A stretch of DNA of 64,000 nucleotides, taken from the NCBI GenBank assembly GCA_000231825.2, contig JH720364.1, positions 186,060 through 250,059 on the forward strand. Reading direction: 5' to 3'. A program made the translations under genes and the position numbers. Source of the stretch: Tetrahymena elliotti 4EA (Eukaryota > Ciliophora > Oligohymenophorea > Hymenostomatida > Tetrahymenidae). Positions 48,701-61,500 of this stretch are shown piece by piece (positions within the stretch are counted from its first letter, which is position 1; every line of letters starts with the position of its first letter). The notes beneath the pieces were generated by a model. It did not search any database and was not told where the DNA came from. It saw only the letters and a program-made list of their open reading frames with translations.

Positions 48701-51700
48701 CCTTAAATACAAATTTACATCCTGATAGTAGTTGTTAATTTTGTGATATCTCTAATAAATTTTATTTAGATCACACTAATATATGTAGACCTTGCGATAT
48801 GACTTGCTAAACATGTAATAATTCTGCACCTACATCTTGCTTAAGCTGCCCATTAGGGACATTTTTATATCCAGATTCTAGTTGCAAAACATGTGATACA
48901 GCAAATAAATAATATTTAGATGGCCAACAAGTTTGTAGATAATGTGATCCTACTTGCCAAACTTGTAATGGATAATCTGCAACTTCGTGTTTAACTTGTC
49001 CATCAGGAACTAATTTATATCCTGATAATAGTTGTAAAGTTTGTGATATTTCAAATAAATAGTATTTAGACAACTCAAATGTATGCTAAAAATGTGATTT
49101 GACTTGCCAAACTTGTAATGGTCCTACTTAAAATTCTTGCTTAACTTGCTCCTCTTAAAATTCAGGTAATTTAAAATTTTCAGTTTCAGTAAATAAAAAA
49201 TAACTTTGATTTTTTTTATTTTAATAATTAAATGTTACAATTTATTAACATTTGTCTTACATCCCTTATCACACCACCTCTCCTATCTTTGATAAATCTA
49301 AATATTAAAATGGGGCAACAACCCAAAATTTGAGGGAGATAAACTTTATTTAAATAAAAAAAATAATTTAAAAAAGAAATATTTCTTTAATTAAGAGTAA
49401 AATTAATTTTAAATTACATCAATTCAATTTTTATTGAGTAATATTAATATTAATTAATTAGCCCAATATTTAACAAAAACTCTTAAAAAAATATTTTAAT
49501 TACTTTTTTATTAACTTAAAAGGTCTTTAACTTTATTTATATCCAGACTTTTCTTGTAAAACTTGCGATACAACAAATAAGTAATATTTAGATTCCGGTA
49601 ATATTTGTAGGTCATGTGATTAATCTTGCTTAACATGTAATGGTTCATCATCTACTTAGTGTCTTACTTGTCTATCAGGAACATATTTATATCCTGACTT
49701 TAGCTGTAAAAGTTGTAATACTTAAAATTAACAATATATAGACCAGTAAAATATTTGTTAGTAATGCCATCCTTCATGTTTAAAATGCAATGGCTCATCA
49801 TCAAAATAATGTTTAGCTTGCTTGCCAGGAACAAATTTATATCCAGATAATAGTTGTTAGGTTTGCTAAACAAATAACTAATAATATTTAGATTCATCAA
49901 ATATATGTAGGTAATGTGATATATCTTGTTTAACTTGTAGTGGATAATTACCAAATTAATGCTTAAGCTGTCCTTCAGGAAAAAGTTTATATCCTGATAA
50001 TAGTTGCTCAGTTTGTGATTTAAGTAATAAATAATATTTAGACTCTTCATCAATTTGTAGATCATGCCATAGCTCATGTTAAACATGCAGTGGATCTAGT
50101 AATAATTAATGTACTAGTTGTCCTGTTGGAACAAATTTATTTGAAGATAATACTTGTGAAATATGTAATATAAATAATTAATTTTATATTGACTAAAACT
50201 CTATTTGCAAGCCTTGTAATGCTTCCTGTTAAACTTGTAATGGATCTTAATCTACATAATGTTTATCATGTCCCATAGGAAAAAATTTATATCCAGACAA
50301 TAGTTGCTAAGTATGTAATACAAATAACCTTTAATATTTAGATTAAAATAATGTATGTAGATCTTGCCACTAAACATGCAAAACATGTAATGGGCCCTCT
50401 ATAAATTAATGCTTAACATGCCCAGTAGGATCTAATTTATATCCTGATAATAGTTGTAATGGCTGTAACACAAATAATTAGTAGTACTTGGATATTAACC
50501 AAATTTGTAGAAATTGTCATTCAACTTGTCAAACTTGTAATGGAAACTTAGCAACCTAATGCTTGAGTTGTCCCTTAGGGAAAAATTTATATCCAGATAG
50601 CAGTTGTCAATTTTGTGATATAAATAATAAGTAATACTTGGACACTAATTAAATTTGTAGATAGTGTCATTCTTCATGTTAAACTTGTTCTGGGTCAACA
50701 AATTAAGAGTGCTTAAATTGTATTTAAGGATTCAATCTATACCCAGACAATAGTTGTAAGGTTTGTGATACCAATAACTAACAATATTTAGACTAAAATT
50801 AAATATGCAGATCATGTCATAGCTCCTGTTAGACTTGTAATGGATCTTCATAGAATTAGTGCTTAAGTTGCCCTTAAGGCAAAAACATATACCCAGATTT
50901 TTCATGTAATATATGTAACACTAACAATAAGTAATATCTTGACTAAACAAATGTATGCAGAAGCTGTGATACTTCTTGTTTAACTTGTAATGGATCAACT
51001 TCATAATCATGTTTAAGCTGCCCACAAGGTAAAACAATAAATTTTTCAATATATTTTTAAAAATACCTTCCTTTTTTCAGATCTAAATAATAAAAAAAAT
51101 TTTCAAAATTTCTTAGTGAAATTATCTTAATCCAAAAAATTTTTTTTATCTCTAAAAATAAAAAAAATTAACAAATGAGGAGCTAGGTTGTTCTTAAATT
51201 AAATTAAAAATAGCTTTAAATAATAAACTTTGATCTTTTTTAAAATTTAATATTATTTTAATTTAATCCAAATAATGTAAAATTATATTAGGTACTAATT
51301 TGTTTCCAGATAACTCTTGCAAATTTTGCGATATTGCGAATCAAAACTATTTAGACTCATAACAAGTTTGTAGAGCATGTGATTCTAGTTGCTAAACTTG
51401 TAATGGCCCATCTAAATATTAATGTCTTTCTTGCTCCAATGGAACTAATCTATACCCAGATAACTCTTGCTAAATATGTTAAACAAATAACAAATAATTT
51501 CTAGATAATTCTAATATCTGTAGATAGTGTGATACTTCTTGTTTGACCTGTAATGGTTCTTCTTCTACTTCCTGTATAACATGTCCTTCAAATATTTCAA
51601 TATATCCAGATTAAAGCTGTAAATTTTGTGATATTAGCTAATAGCATTATTTAGATTCTAATAGTATTTGTAGATAATGTCACAGTACTTGCTTAACTTG

Positions 51701-54700
51701 TTCTGGATCTCAGAGTACTTAATGTTTAAGCTGTCCTATTGGATAAAATATTTTTCCAAATTATTCTTGCAATTTTTGCAATACTTCTAATAAATAGTAT
51801 ATAGATTAAAATTAAGTATGTTAAGATTGTGATATTAGCTGTCTAACATGTAAAGGACCTAGCAATACAGATTGCTTAACTTGTGCTTTAGGAAAATATT
51901 TTTATCCTGATTAAACTTGTAGAGTTTGTGATACCAATAATAAATTGTATCTTGATGGCAATTTAATATGTTAGTAATGTGATATTTCATGCTAAACTTG
52001 TAATGGACCTAGTAAAAACTCTTGCTTAGCATGTCCATAAGGAAATGCCCTCTTTCCAGATAACTCTTGCTAATTTTGTGATATTTCTAATTAATATTAT
52101 TTAGATTCTAAAAACGTTTGCTAGAAATGTGATAACAGTTGTCAAACTTGTTCTGGTCCAACAAATAAATAATGTTTAAGCTGCCCAGCTAATAATTATT
52201 TATTTCCTGATAATTCTTGTAATATATGCAATACTTCAAATAAGTATTTTATAGATTCAAATTAAATTTGCTAAAAGTGCGATAATTCATGCCTTACTTG
52301 TAATGGATTACTCAAAACCAATTGCCTTTCATGTTAAGATGGTTTTTATTTAGATGCAAATAAAAGATGCCAGGCTTGTGATTCGACATGTTTAACTTGC
52401 AGTGGCTCAGGTAAAAATCAATGTTTAACATGTCCGAGTGGGTAAAATATTTTTTATGATAAATCTTGTAATATTTGTGATACAAGCAAAAAATATTTTA
52501 TTGATAGTCAAAATATTTGTTAGTAATGCCATTCTTCATGCTTAACTTGTAATGGTTAGCTTTAAAATAATTGCTTATCTTGCTAAAATGGATTTTACTT
52601 GGATTCTCTGAACCAATGTAAACCATGTGATTCTTCTTGCTCAACATGTAATGGTCCAAACCCATAATAATGCTTAACTTGCAAACAAGGATTTAATTTT
52701 TATCCAGATTAATTATGTAAGTATTGTGATCAAACAAATAAATTTTACTTAGATAGCTAAAATATATGCTAATAATGCTCAACTAATTGCCAAACTTGCA
52801 AAGGACCTTAAGCTACTGATTGTATAAATTGTATAGCTGGAATGACAAAATTTTTAGATTAAACATGTAATATCTGCAATGTAAGTAATGGATAGTTCAT
52901 AGACACAAATAAAATATGTTAGAATTGTGACACTTCTTGTGTAACTTGTAAAGGCTTAACATCTACCAGTTGTAATTCTTGTATATAAGGGCTAAGCCTA
53001 TATCCTAATAACTCATGCTAAGTATGTGATCTAAATAATCAGTAATTTTTAGATAGTTCTAATATTTGTAGATAATGTGATCAAACTTGCAAAAAGTGCA
53101 CTGGTTCTTAAAAAAATTAATGTATCTCTTGCATTTAAGGATTAACAATGTATCCTGACAATTCTTGCTAAATTTGTGATGAGAATAATAAAAAATTCAT
53201 AGACACAAATAACATTTGCTAGCAATGCCATAATTCCTGCTAAAAATGTAGTGGACCTTCAAATAAAAATTGTACTCAATGTGCTTAGGGTTTGAGCTTC
53301 TTCAATGATAAAACTTGTCAAGTTTGTTAAATTTAAAATGGATTCTATGTTGATAAAGATAATAATTGTAAAAACTGTGATTAAAATTGTTCTATTTGCA
53401 CGTCAACTTAATAATGTAAGAAGTGCGAACCTAATTTCACTTTGGTCAATGGTATGTGTTTTAATTGCAAACCAGGGACTTATGTTGGTAATTATTTAAA
53501 ATTTTTTATTTAACCCCAGCTTAACATTTTTCAATTAAATATTTATAGATCCAGTCACTATGAGTTGTTAAAATTGCAGTCAAAAATGTAAAACATGCTT
53601 TGGAGGACAAGAAACTTAGTGTACTTAATGTGCTAATCTAAATTAATTTTTTGATCAAAATAATTATTGTGTTGATGCTTGTCAAATAGGTTATATTAGA
53701 AATTCAGCAACAAATAAATGTTAGAAATGCTATTACTACATAAATAACCAATAAAAATCTATTTGTGTTGTTGAATGTCCTGATTAATATTATGCTGATT
53801 CAAATTATATTTGTTAGAGATGTGGAAATAACTGCAAACATTGTATAAACTCAGAGATATGTACTGAATGCAATCAAAACTATAGCTTTATGAGCGAAAC
53901 TTAAAAGAAATGTACAATTTGTTCATCAGATGAGTATAAAGATGAAAACAATGTTTGTTAAAAATGTAAAATAACAAATTGTCAAACATGCTTAAGTAAG
54001 AGTATTTGCTAAACTTGTGCAATAGGATATTTCAACAAATAAACTTATTGTGAATACGATAAGAGATATGATGACTATACTTGCTCCTATTAAACTAAAG
54101 AATAGTGTGATAAAGAATTAGAATTAATTACAAAAGCTGATACTAGCATGCAATCAATCCAGGTAGCATCATTTAGTGTTTAAATAACAAATACTATTTT
54201 ATTTGCATAGGGAAGTTAATTTGCTTATTCACTTTAAATTCAGTAAATGATAGGAAATACTAAATTTTCTGAGTAGCTTAAGACACTAAGCATAAGTAAA
54301 ACGTTTATAGATATAAACTACTAAATGAATATTCTTAGCATTATTCCTAATCCTTTTACAAGCTAAAACTCACAAAATTAGAGTAAATCTTAAAACTTAT
54401 TATAGAGTTAGAGGATCTTAGAACAAAATGCTTCTTCTAGTGATTTTAGAGATATTTAATCTATTGATCCAAGTAGCATATTTTTAAATGATATATAAAT
54501 TTATCTTATAATAACTGGTATTGCAATAATCATTTTAGCTATTATTAGTATGCTCAGTAAAAAGTATACTTGGTTTAGCCAAATTGAAGAGAAAAAATAT
54601 TCATATATAATAAAGTTACAACTTTTATTCTCGAATTACATTTTAATTTCAATTTTTAAAGCTTTTAAGACATAAGACTTTTCTACAACTATTCAATTAG

Positions 54701-55521
54701 TAAGCTTTGCTGTTTAAATATTATATTTGATATGTTATGGCATATTTTTGCTATTTTTCTATTTCAAAATAAAAAAATTTAATAGAAAATCTAATGTGAA
54801 TGAAATAGTTAAATACTATGTTTTAATAGACAATATTGATATTGATATACCTTATGGAAAATACTTTTGGTTTTTTTTTGAAATAAGAAAAGTAATAAAT
54901 GTAATATTGATTTTTACAATACCTTCTATTATTATCTCAATGATGTTAGCAATGTCTTTAAATTTGATATTTTTCATTTATATGCTTTGGAAAAAACCAA
55001 TTATTTCTGCCAGTGAATAGAGATATTATTGTGTATTAGAATTCTTGTAATTAGCAATTTATTTGAATATTATTCTTTTAAGTAGATTTAATCATGTTGT
55101 TATTGCATGGTCTGCAGTAATTTGTATGGGATTATTAACTTCTGTTATCTTTTTATATGCGATCTATGTCTTATATAATTTATTGAAGATTAAGTTCTGC
55201 AAAAAAAGATTTATAGTATCAAAATGCCACTATTATGAAGAAGACATCAGATAAAAAAGAATGTAGTCAATAATTGATAAAAGTTAATTGAGAATTTAAG
55301 TAAGATAAGGAATTTTTAATAATGCTGAAAACCAATTAAATTACACCATAAGCTCAGAGTAAAAATTTAATTAAGATTAAAATACTTATTATTTTTTTTA
55401 AATAATTAGGAATGGTTCAAGGATAGAGTATAGGGATAATATTCATGAACTTTCTATTAAATGGAATAAAAATCCAATATATACAAGAAATATTGCACTG
55501 AGTTCTTATAAAAATTAGTGA
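45776..55521 (+). CDS. Copy 3: giant Cys-rich repeat protein with multi-pass C-terminal domain
   Basis: Exons 45776-49165, 49523-51028, 51292-53487, 53549-55358 and 55410-55521; TGA 55519-55521. About 3000 residues, including a gap of unknown bases at 46322-46907. ATG 45776 opens a signal-peptide-like leader (MFLLNNKIILIYFAS), but the Cys cap (CNANCNCTFFGCDSC) is one base out of phase, the offset falling at a T run near 45868-45873. From the cap on, all exons are open and phases agree, apart from the gap, whose length is not a multiple of three. About 46 Cys units follow, then the same linker, membrane domain (IPYGKYFWFFFEIRK) and last exon (SIKWNKNPIYTRN) as copy 2. Exon 2 has exactly the length of copy 2's exon 2. 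The early units (CNTSSGFYIS type) are the most alike in the window, a sign of recent expansion. Function as for copy 2. Confidence 0.85.
45920..53487 (+). repeat. Furin/GFR-like Cys-repeat array of copy 3
   Basis: Tandem units of about 150 bp with eight Cys. The first units on both sides of the assembly gap are nearly identical to each other (PSGNYLFSNNSC, NTSSGFYISG). The type YLDNSNICRSCD takes over from about 48.1 kb. Confidence 0.9.
46322..46907. other. Assembly gap (586 N)
   Basis: An unbroken run of N inside exon 1 of copy 3. Both flanks are near-identical repeat units, so the gap most likely marks unresolved tandem repeats. The true length is unknown. Frames on the two sides differ by one base, as expected if 586 is only an estimate. 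Confidence 0.98.
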
Positions 55522-58500
55522 TTAAATTGTATTATTTGTTATTTAATAAAAATAATTTTTTTTTAGACAAAAGTAGTCAGTCAAATTAAAAATTTTAAAA
55601 TATCAGATTCTCATTTAAAAATATTTCGGGTGGTATACCACTTTTTGGAAATAAACATTCTAGTAAAGAATTAACAAAAATATTCTTTAAAATTTAGGCA
55701 ATATTAAAGTTTCATTTTTAAAATTTATGAAATTATCTAACTATAAAAATTCTTCATTAATAATAAAAATCCAATTTAAAATAGAATTAAATATTTTAAT
55801 TTAAATTAAAAATATAAAAGTATTTCTACAAAATTTTATAAAAAAAATCTTAAGTTTGCTAATTAATATTATTTAAATAAGGACACTCAAAAAGATCTAG
55901 TTACTTTTCTTATGATAACTTAACCGTTCATAAGAATATTAGATTTAAGTTGTATTATCCTATGATATCTTTCTTTGTATGGTCTTTATTTATACCAAAT
56001 ATTTATACATTATCAAATAATTTAAAAAAATGAGTAACCAGTAGAAAAAATGTGATTTATTTTAACTTTAACTTCAGAATCAAAGTTTAGCATTAATGCA
56101 TTTAGCTTCTTCATTTTATGGATGAAATTATAATAAAAACATAATTAAACTAGACCCTCATTTTTTTAGAAATAAAATTTAAATAAAATGGAATTTATTT
56201 AAATAAGTACCTCTTATTTTTCAATTCTCATTATTAGAAATTTTATGCCTTCTTAATAATTATTATGTAAATATAGTCTTAAATTTTAAGTATATTCTAT
56301 TATTCTAATTTATCTTCATCATTAAATTTTTTAGAAAACTTAAGATTGTATAAATCCATTTATCTTTCTAATTAATACATAGATTAATTCTACAAAACTC
56401 ATATCTATCTATATCATGTTAAATATTTCTTAAAATGATTTCCTTTGTGTTTTTAGATTAGTTTAAAAGTAATTGTTTGATCTTATTTTATGGATAGAGG
56501 AAAAAAATGATTTGGTAAAAATAATATAAATAGATCCAATAAAGATAAGAGTGTGGTAAACACTTTATTTATAAATTCTTTAATTCTTTGAATAATTTGT
56601 ATTTGTAAATTAATTTGATGACTCATCCTTTCTGCGTCATTTTATTTTAAAGTAAGTAAATGCAACCAGATTTAAATAAAACATTTCTTAAAAATTAACA
56701 ATCTTTATCAGTTATTTGTGAGTAAGAGAAGCATCTATTTAAAATATTTATTGTAAAATGAAATTTTTATTTATTCAGGAATAAAAAAATTTTTATTTAA
56801 ATGTTGGAAATAGAAAATAAATTTTTTAATGCGTAATCAAAATATTGATAGATTATTATTTTTAATTGAATTTACATTTTTTACATATAAAATTATAAAT
56901 GATTTGTAATTGTTAATAATTATTAATGTTCCTGAATTTTTCTCTAGAAATGTATTATTGTATTTTACATTTTAAATTTTCTTTATTGTAAACTTAATAA
57001 TCACTATTTTTATTTTTACAGTCACCTAAATTTAAAATTTATTATTTATTTAGTTAATATATATTTTGGTTGATCAATATTTTATAAATTAGCATGAATG
57101 AAATTTAACATTTGTGATTAAAAAAATGACTTTTTTTAAAGATAAATCAATCATTTTACGAATATGATTCTTTTGATAAACTTAAAATAACTAAAAAGAA
57201 GTTTGCAAATATTATAAAACACATATTTAAATTAGTACCTAAAATATAATCTTGGTGTTCTATTTTTGTTGAAAATAAAAAATAATGTAAATATAAAATC
57301 TAAATATTCATAAAGATCAACTTTTCTTTATCTATAAAAGTTTTTTTTTTTTTTGATCTATCACCTTATTTTAGAAATCACCTTAATTAAATCACATCAC
57401 CTTAACTTAGAGTTTAGACGGTAGATGTTTTAGTTTGGAAATTGCAAATATTAAATATTATAAATCATTAAAAAATAAATACTATTTGAAATTAGATTTT
57501 GTAAAAAATTTATGAAAAGGTTTTTGGAGAGCTAATTAACATCTTAAAATTTTGTTTACAAATCCACTTTAAAAAATACATTTTTTTAAGATAAAATATT
57601 ATTTTTAATAGTTTAACTCTTAGTTCGATTTAAATTAGTGAACAGCTTGAAGTTTTATTTTATTTCAGCAGAAAGTGAGTGTAGTTTATATGCTTGATTT
57701 ATTGGGATTATCAATCATATATTTTTCCCTCAAATTTGAAATCGAGAAACTGCCTTTTATTATTGTGAAAGATTACACTAAAAAGGATAATGAATAATTT
57801 AGTTGATTATTTTTTCTATTTGAATATATGCTTGATATCACTAGGATTTTATCGTATTTAAAAAATGCCATAAATTAACAATATAATTTCTAAAAACAAA
57901 TAATTGATTAAATCCACTTAAAAATAAAAAAAGATTCCCCTGATACCACACAAAATAAATAGGTTACAATCAATTTATAATTAGAAAAATAGATTGTTTG
58001 CTATTTATTCTTCATTATTAAATGCTTAATTATTATTCACAAGAAACTTGGAAATAATTTTCTAAATGATTTTTATTTAAAATTAAAAGATAGAGCAGTT
58101 ATTATTGAATATATTTAAAATACTATTTTTTTAGATAAGAAATTAGTTGTAAGTTTGTACTTTGTAGCATTTTTATATTTTTAATGAATATTTAAAAATT
58201 GTTATTATGTGGTCATGTATTCTTTGAAATGAAATTTTTATTGATAATTATTGAGCAAATTCTAAAGGTTTAAACATTAAACTATTCTTTGATCTTCATA
58301 AAACTAATAATCATTTTCCACATAAATAAATTAACTATTGTTATTGTGAAATGAAATCTAGATAACCAATATATTTGATGATAAGTATATTTTTTTTAAA
58401 TATCCATTTATTTTTATTTCTTTTTTTAAACAAATAGTATTTTATTATCTTTTGAACTACTTTAAATGCTCTTCTATTAGAAGCGTCCATAACGAAGTTG

Positions 58501-58599
58501 ATGTAGAAAGGTAAATTTTTTATACAAGCTTATTAATATATTAACAGAAAGATAAATGATTGTTATTAACACTTATTAAATTTTTAAAAATATAAAAGA
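55522..58599. other. Intergenic region between array copies 3 and 4
   Basis: About 3.1 kb of AT-rich DNA. A short frame at about 58430-58510 ending in a GTAAAT donor-like site (reading NYFKCSSIRSVHNEVDVE) might be an upstream exon of copy 4, but nothing confirms it. The rest shows no gene. Confidence 0.4.
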
Positions 58600-61500
58600 A
58601 TGAATATTTTTTCTAAAATTTTAAATTATTTTACAAATATTTATTCCCTTTTAAAAAATAATAATTTTAGCTCAAATTAAAAATTAAAGAGATCTCTTTA
58701 ATCATGTGGAAAATGGTGTAAATGTTAAGGTGTTAAGGTTTCTATCTGCTCTTCTTGTTCTTATCCATCAACTGATATATATTTTCCTGATAAAAAATAA
58801 TGTGATTATGCTACTAACTGTAAACAACCAGAATACACAAGAAATGGGGATGTATGCTGTCCTAATTATTGTAAGTCTTGTGCTAGGAGTTAAGACACTT
58901 ATATCTGTAATGAATGCTAGGATGGTTATTTTTTAACTCCTCCAAATACATGTACTAAATGTGATTCCAACTGTAAATCATGTTCTGGATCTTCTAAAAA
59001 CTGTACTGTATGCCCTACAAATTAATATCTTTATCCAGACAATACTTGTGGGATCTGTGATATAAATTAAAAATAGTATATAGATTCATCTTAGGTTTGT
59101 TAATAATGCCACTCTTCTTGTTAAAAATGTAATGGTAAATCCAGTTAATAATGTCTATCTTGTCCTTCAGGAACTAACTTATACCCAGATAATTCTTGTA
59201 AAATTTGTGATATAAGTAATGGTTAATTTTTAGATAGTAAACAAATTTGTTAAGATTGCGATAAATCTTGTAAAACTTGTAATGGAATCTCATATGACAA
59301 ATGCTTAACATGCCCTTCAGGAACCAACTTATATCCTAATAATAGCTGTTAGATATGTGATATAAAAAATAAATAATTTTTAGATACAAATAATATTTGT
59401 TAGTAATGCCATCTTACATGCTAAACATGTTTCGGAACTCAAATAACATCTTGTTCAACATGCCCTCCGAATGCAAATCTTTTTCCAGATAAATCTTGTA
59501 AATTTTGTGATACTAATAATAAAAAATTTTTAGATTCAAGCTAAATGTGCTAGGACTGTAATTCATCCTGTTAAACTTGTAAAGGACCTTTATTTATTGA
59601 CTGTTTAACTTGCCCTTTAGGAACAAATCTCTATCCAGATGGTTCATGTAATGCCTGTTTAACATAAAATAAGTAATATTTAGATGGTTAATAAATTTGC
59701 AGAGATTGCAATTCTACGTGTTAAACATGTAATGGATCATCTTCTAATTAATGTATCACTTGTCCTAGTGGCTCTTATCTTTATCCAGATAATTCTTGTA
59801 GAAAGACATGTGATATAAATAATTAAATGTTTTTAGATTCTTAAAATGTGTGTTAAGAATGTGATAAAACATGTTAAACCTGCACTGATAAAACAAAAAA
59901 TTCTTGTAAGACTTGCCCTAATGGAGCTAATTTATTTCCTGATAACTCTTGTTAATTTTGTGATATCAGTAATAAAAAATATTTAGAAATTGATAAGGTT
60001 TGTAGGGATTGCCATTCTTCTTGTTAAACTTGCTCTGGTCCAAAAATAACAGAATGCAAAACTTGTCCTTCAAACACTAATCTTTATCCAGATAACACAT
60101 GTTAAAAATGTGATTTGTAAAATTAGCAGTACTTAGATAGTACTTCAGTTTGTTAAAATTGTGATAAATCTTGTAAAACTTGTAATGGACCAAAAGAATT
60201 TAATTGTTTGACTTGTCCAGATGGGACTAATTTGTATCCAGATAATACTTGTAAATAATGCAATGTTTATGATAAGTAGTATTTGGATTCCTCATCAATT
60301 TGTTAAAATTGCCATAGCACTTGCTAGACTTGTAATGGATCAACTTAAAATTCATGTTTAACTTGTATTTCTGACTTAAGCATTTATCCTGATGGCTCAT
60401 GTAAAAAATGTGATATAGCGAATAAATAGTATTTAGATGAAAATTAAGTATGTAGGTAATGTAGCTAGTCTTGTTTAACTTGCAGTGGCAGTTTAGATAC
60501 TTAGTGTTTATCATGTGTACCTGGTACAAATATCTATCCAGATAAATCTTGTAAAAAATGTGATATTTTGAATAAACAATTTCTGGATTAGAATTCTATT
60601 TGCTAAAACTGTGACTAATCTTGTTAAACTTGTGATGGAACAAAAAGTAACTAATGCTTAACTTGTCCAATTGCCAAAAACTTGTACCCTAATAAATCTT
60701 GTAATACTTGTAACATTAATAATAAATAGTTTATAGATGCCTCATAAATTTGTTAATCTTGTGATGATTCTTGTTTAACCTGTAATGGATAAACTAAATA
60801 TGATTGCTAAATTTGTGATACAGACAAATATTTTTATCCTGATCGTTCTTGTTAGTTTTGTGATCTATTAAACAAATAATATTTAGATACCTTTATGGTT
60901 TGCTAATCTTGTCATTCTTCTTGCTAAACATGTGATGGTTCATCTAATAAATCTTGTTTAAGTTGCCCAAATGGTTTTTATATTTATCCTGACAAAACTT
61001 GTTAAATTTGTGATACTAAAAATAAAAAATTTATTGATAATAATTTTGTATGCTAATCTTGTCATTCAAGTTGTTAAACATGTAATGATTTTTCTTAAAA
61101 TTCATGTCTAAGTTGCCCTTAAGGAAAATATTTATTTCCAGATAATTCTTGTAATGATTGCAATATTTAAAATTAGTTTTTTATTGACAAATCATAAATT
61201 TGCTAAAAATGTGATACCTCATGCCTTACCTGCAATGGGAATCTAAGCATAAATTGTACCTCTTGTTAAAATGGATTTTTCTTAGATTAAAAAAAGTCTT
61301 GTTAACCTTGCCACTCTAGCTGTAGTACTTGTAATGGCTAAACAGAATTTGATTGTTTGAGCTGCGATATAGGAAAAAATATTTTCCCAAACCATTCATG
61401 TAGTTTTTGCAAAATAGACAACAAATTTTATATTGATGAAAATTTAATTTGTTAAGAATGTCATTCTTCTTGCTTAACATGCAGTGGAAATTTAGAAACA

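Noticed and set aside
48807..49073. Minus-strand 88-codon frame and similar antisense frames through the Cys-repeat arrays
   Set aside because: They arise from the periodic codon pattern of the sense repeats and recur at the same unit phase.
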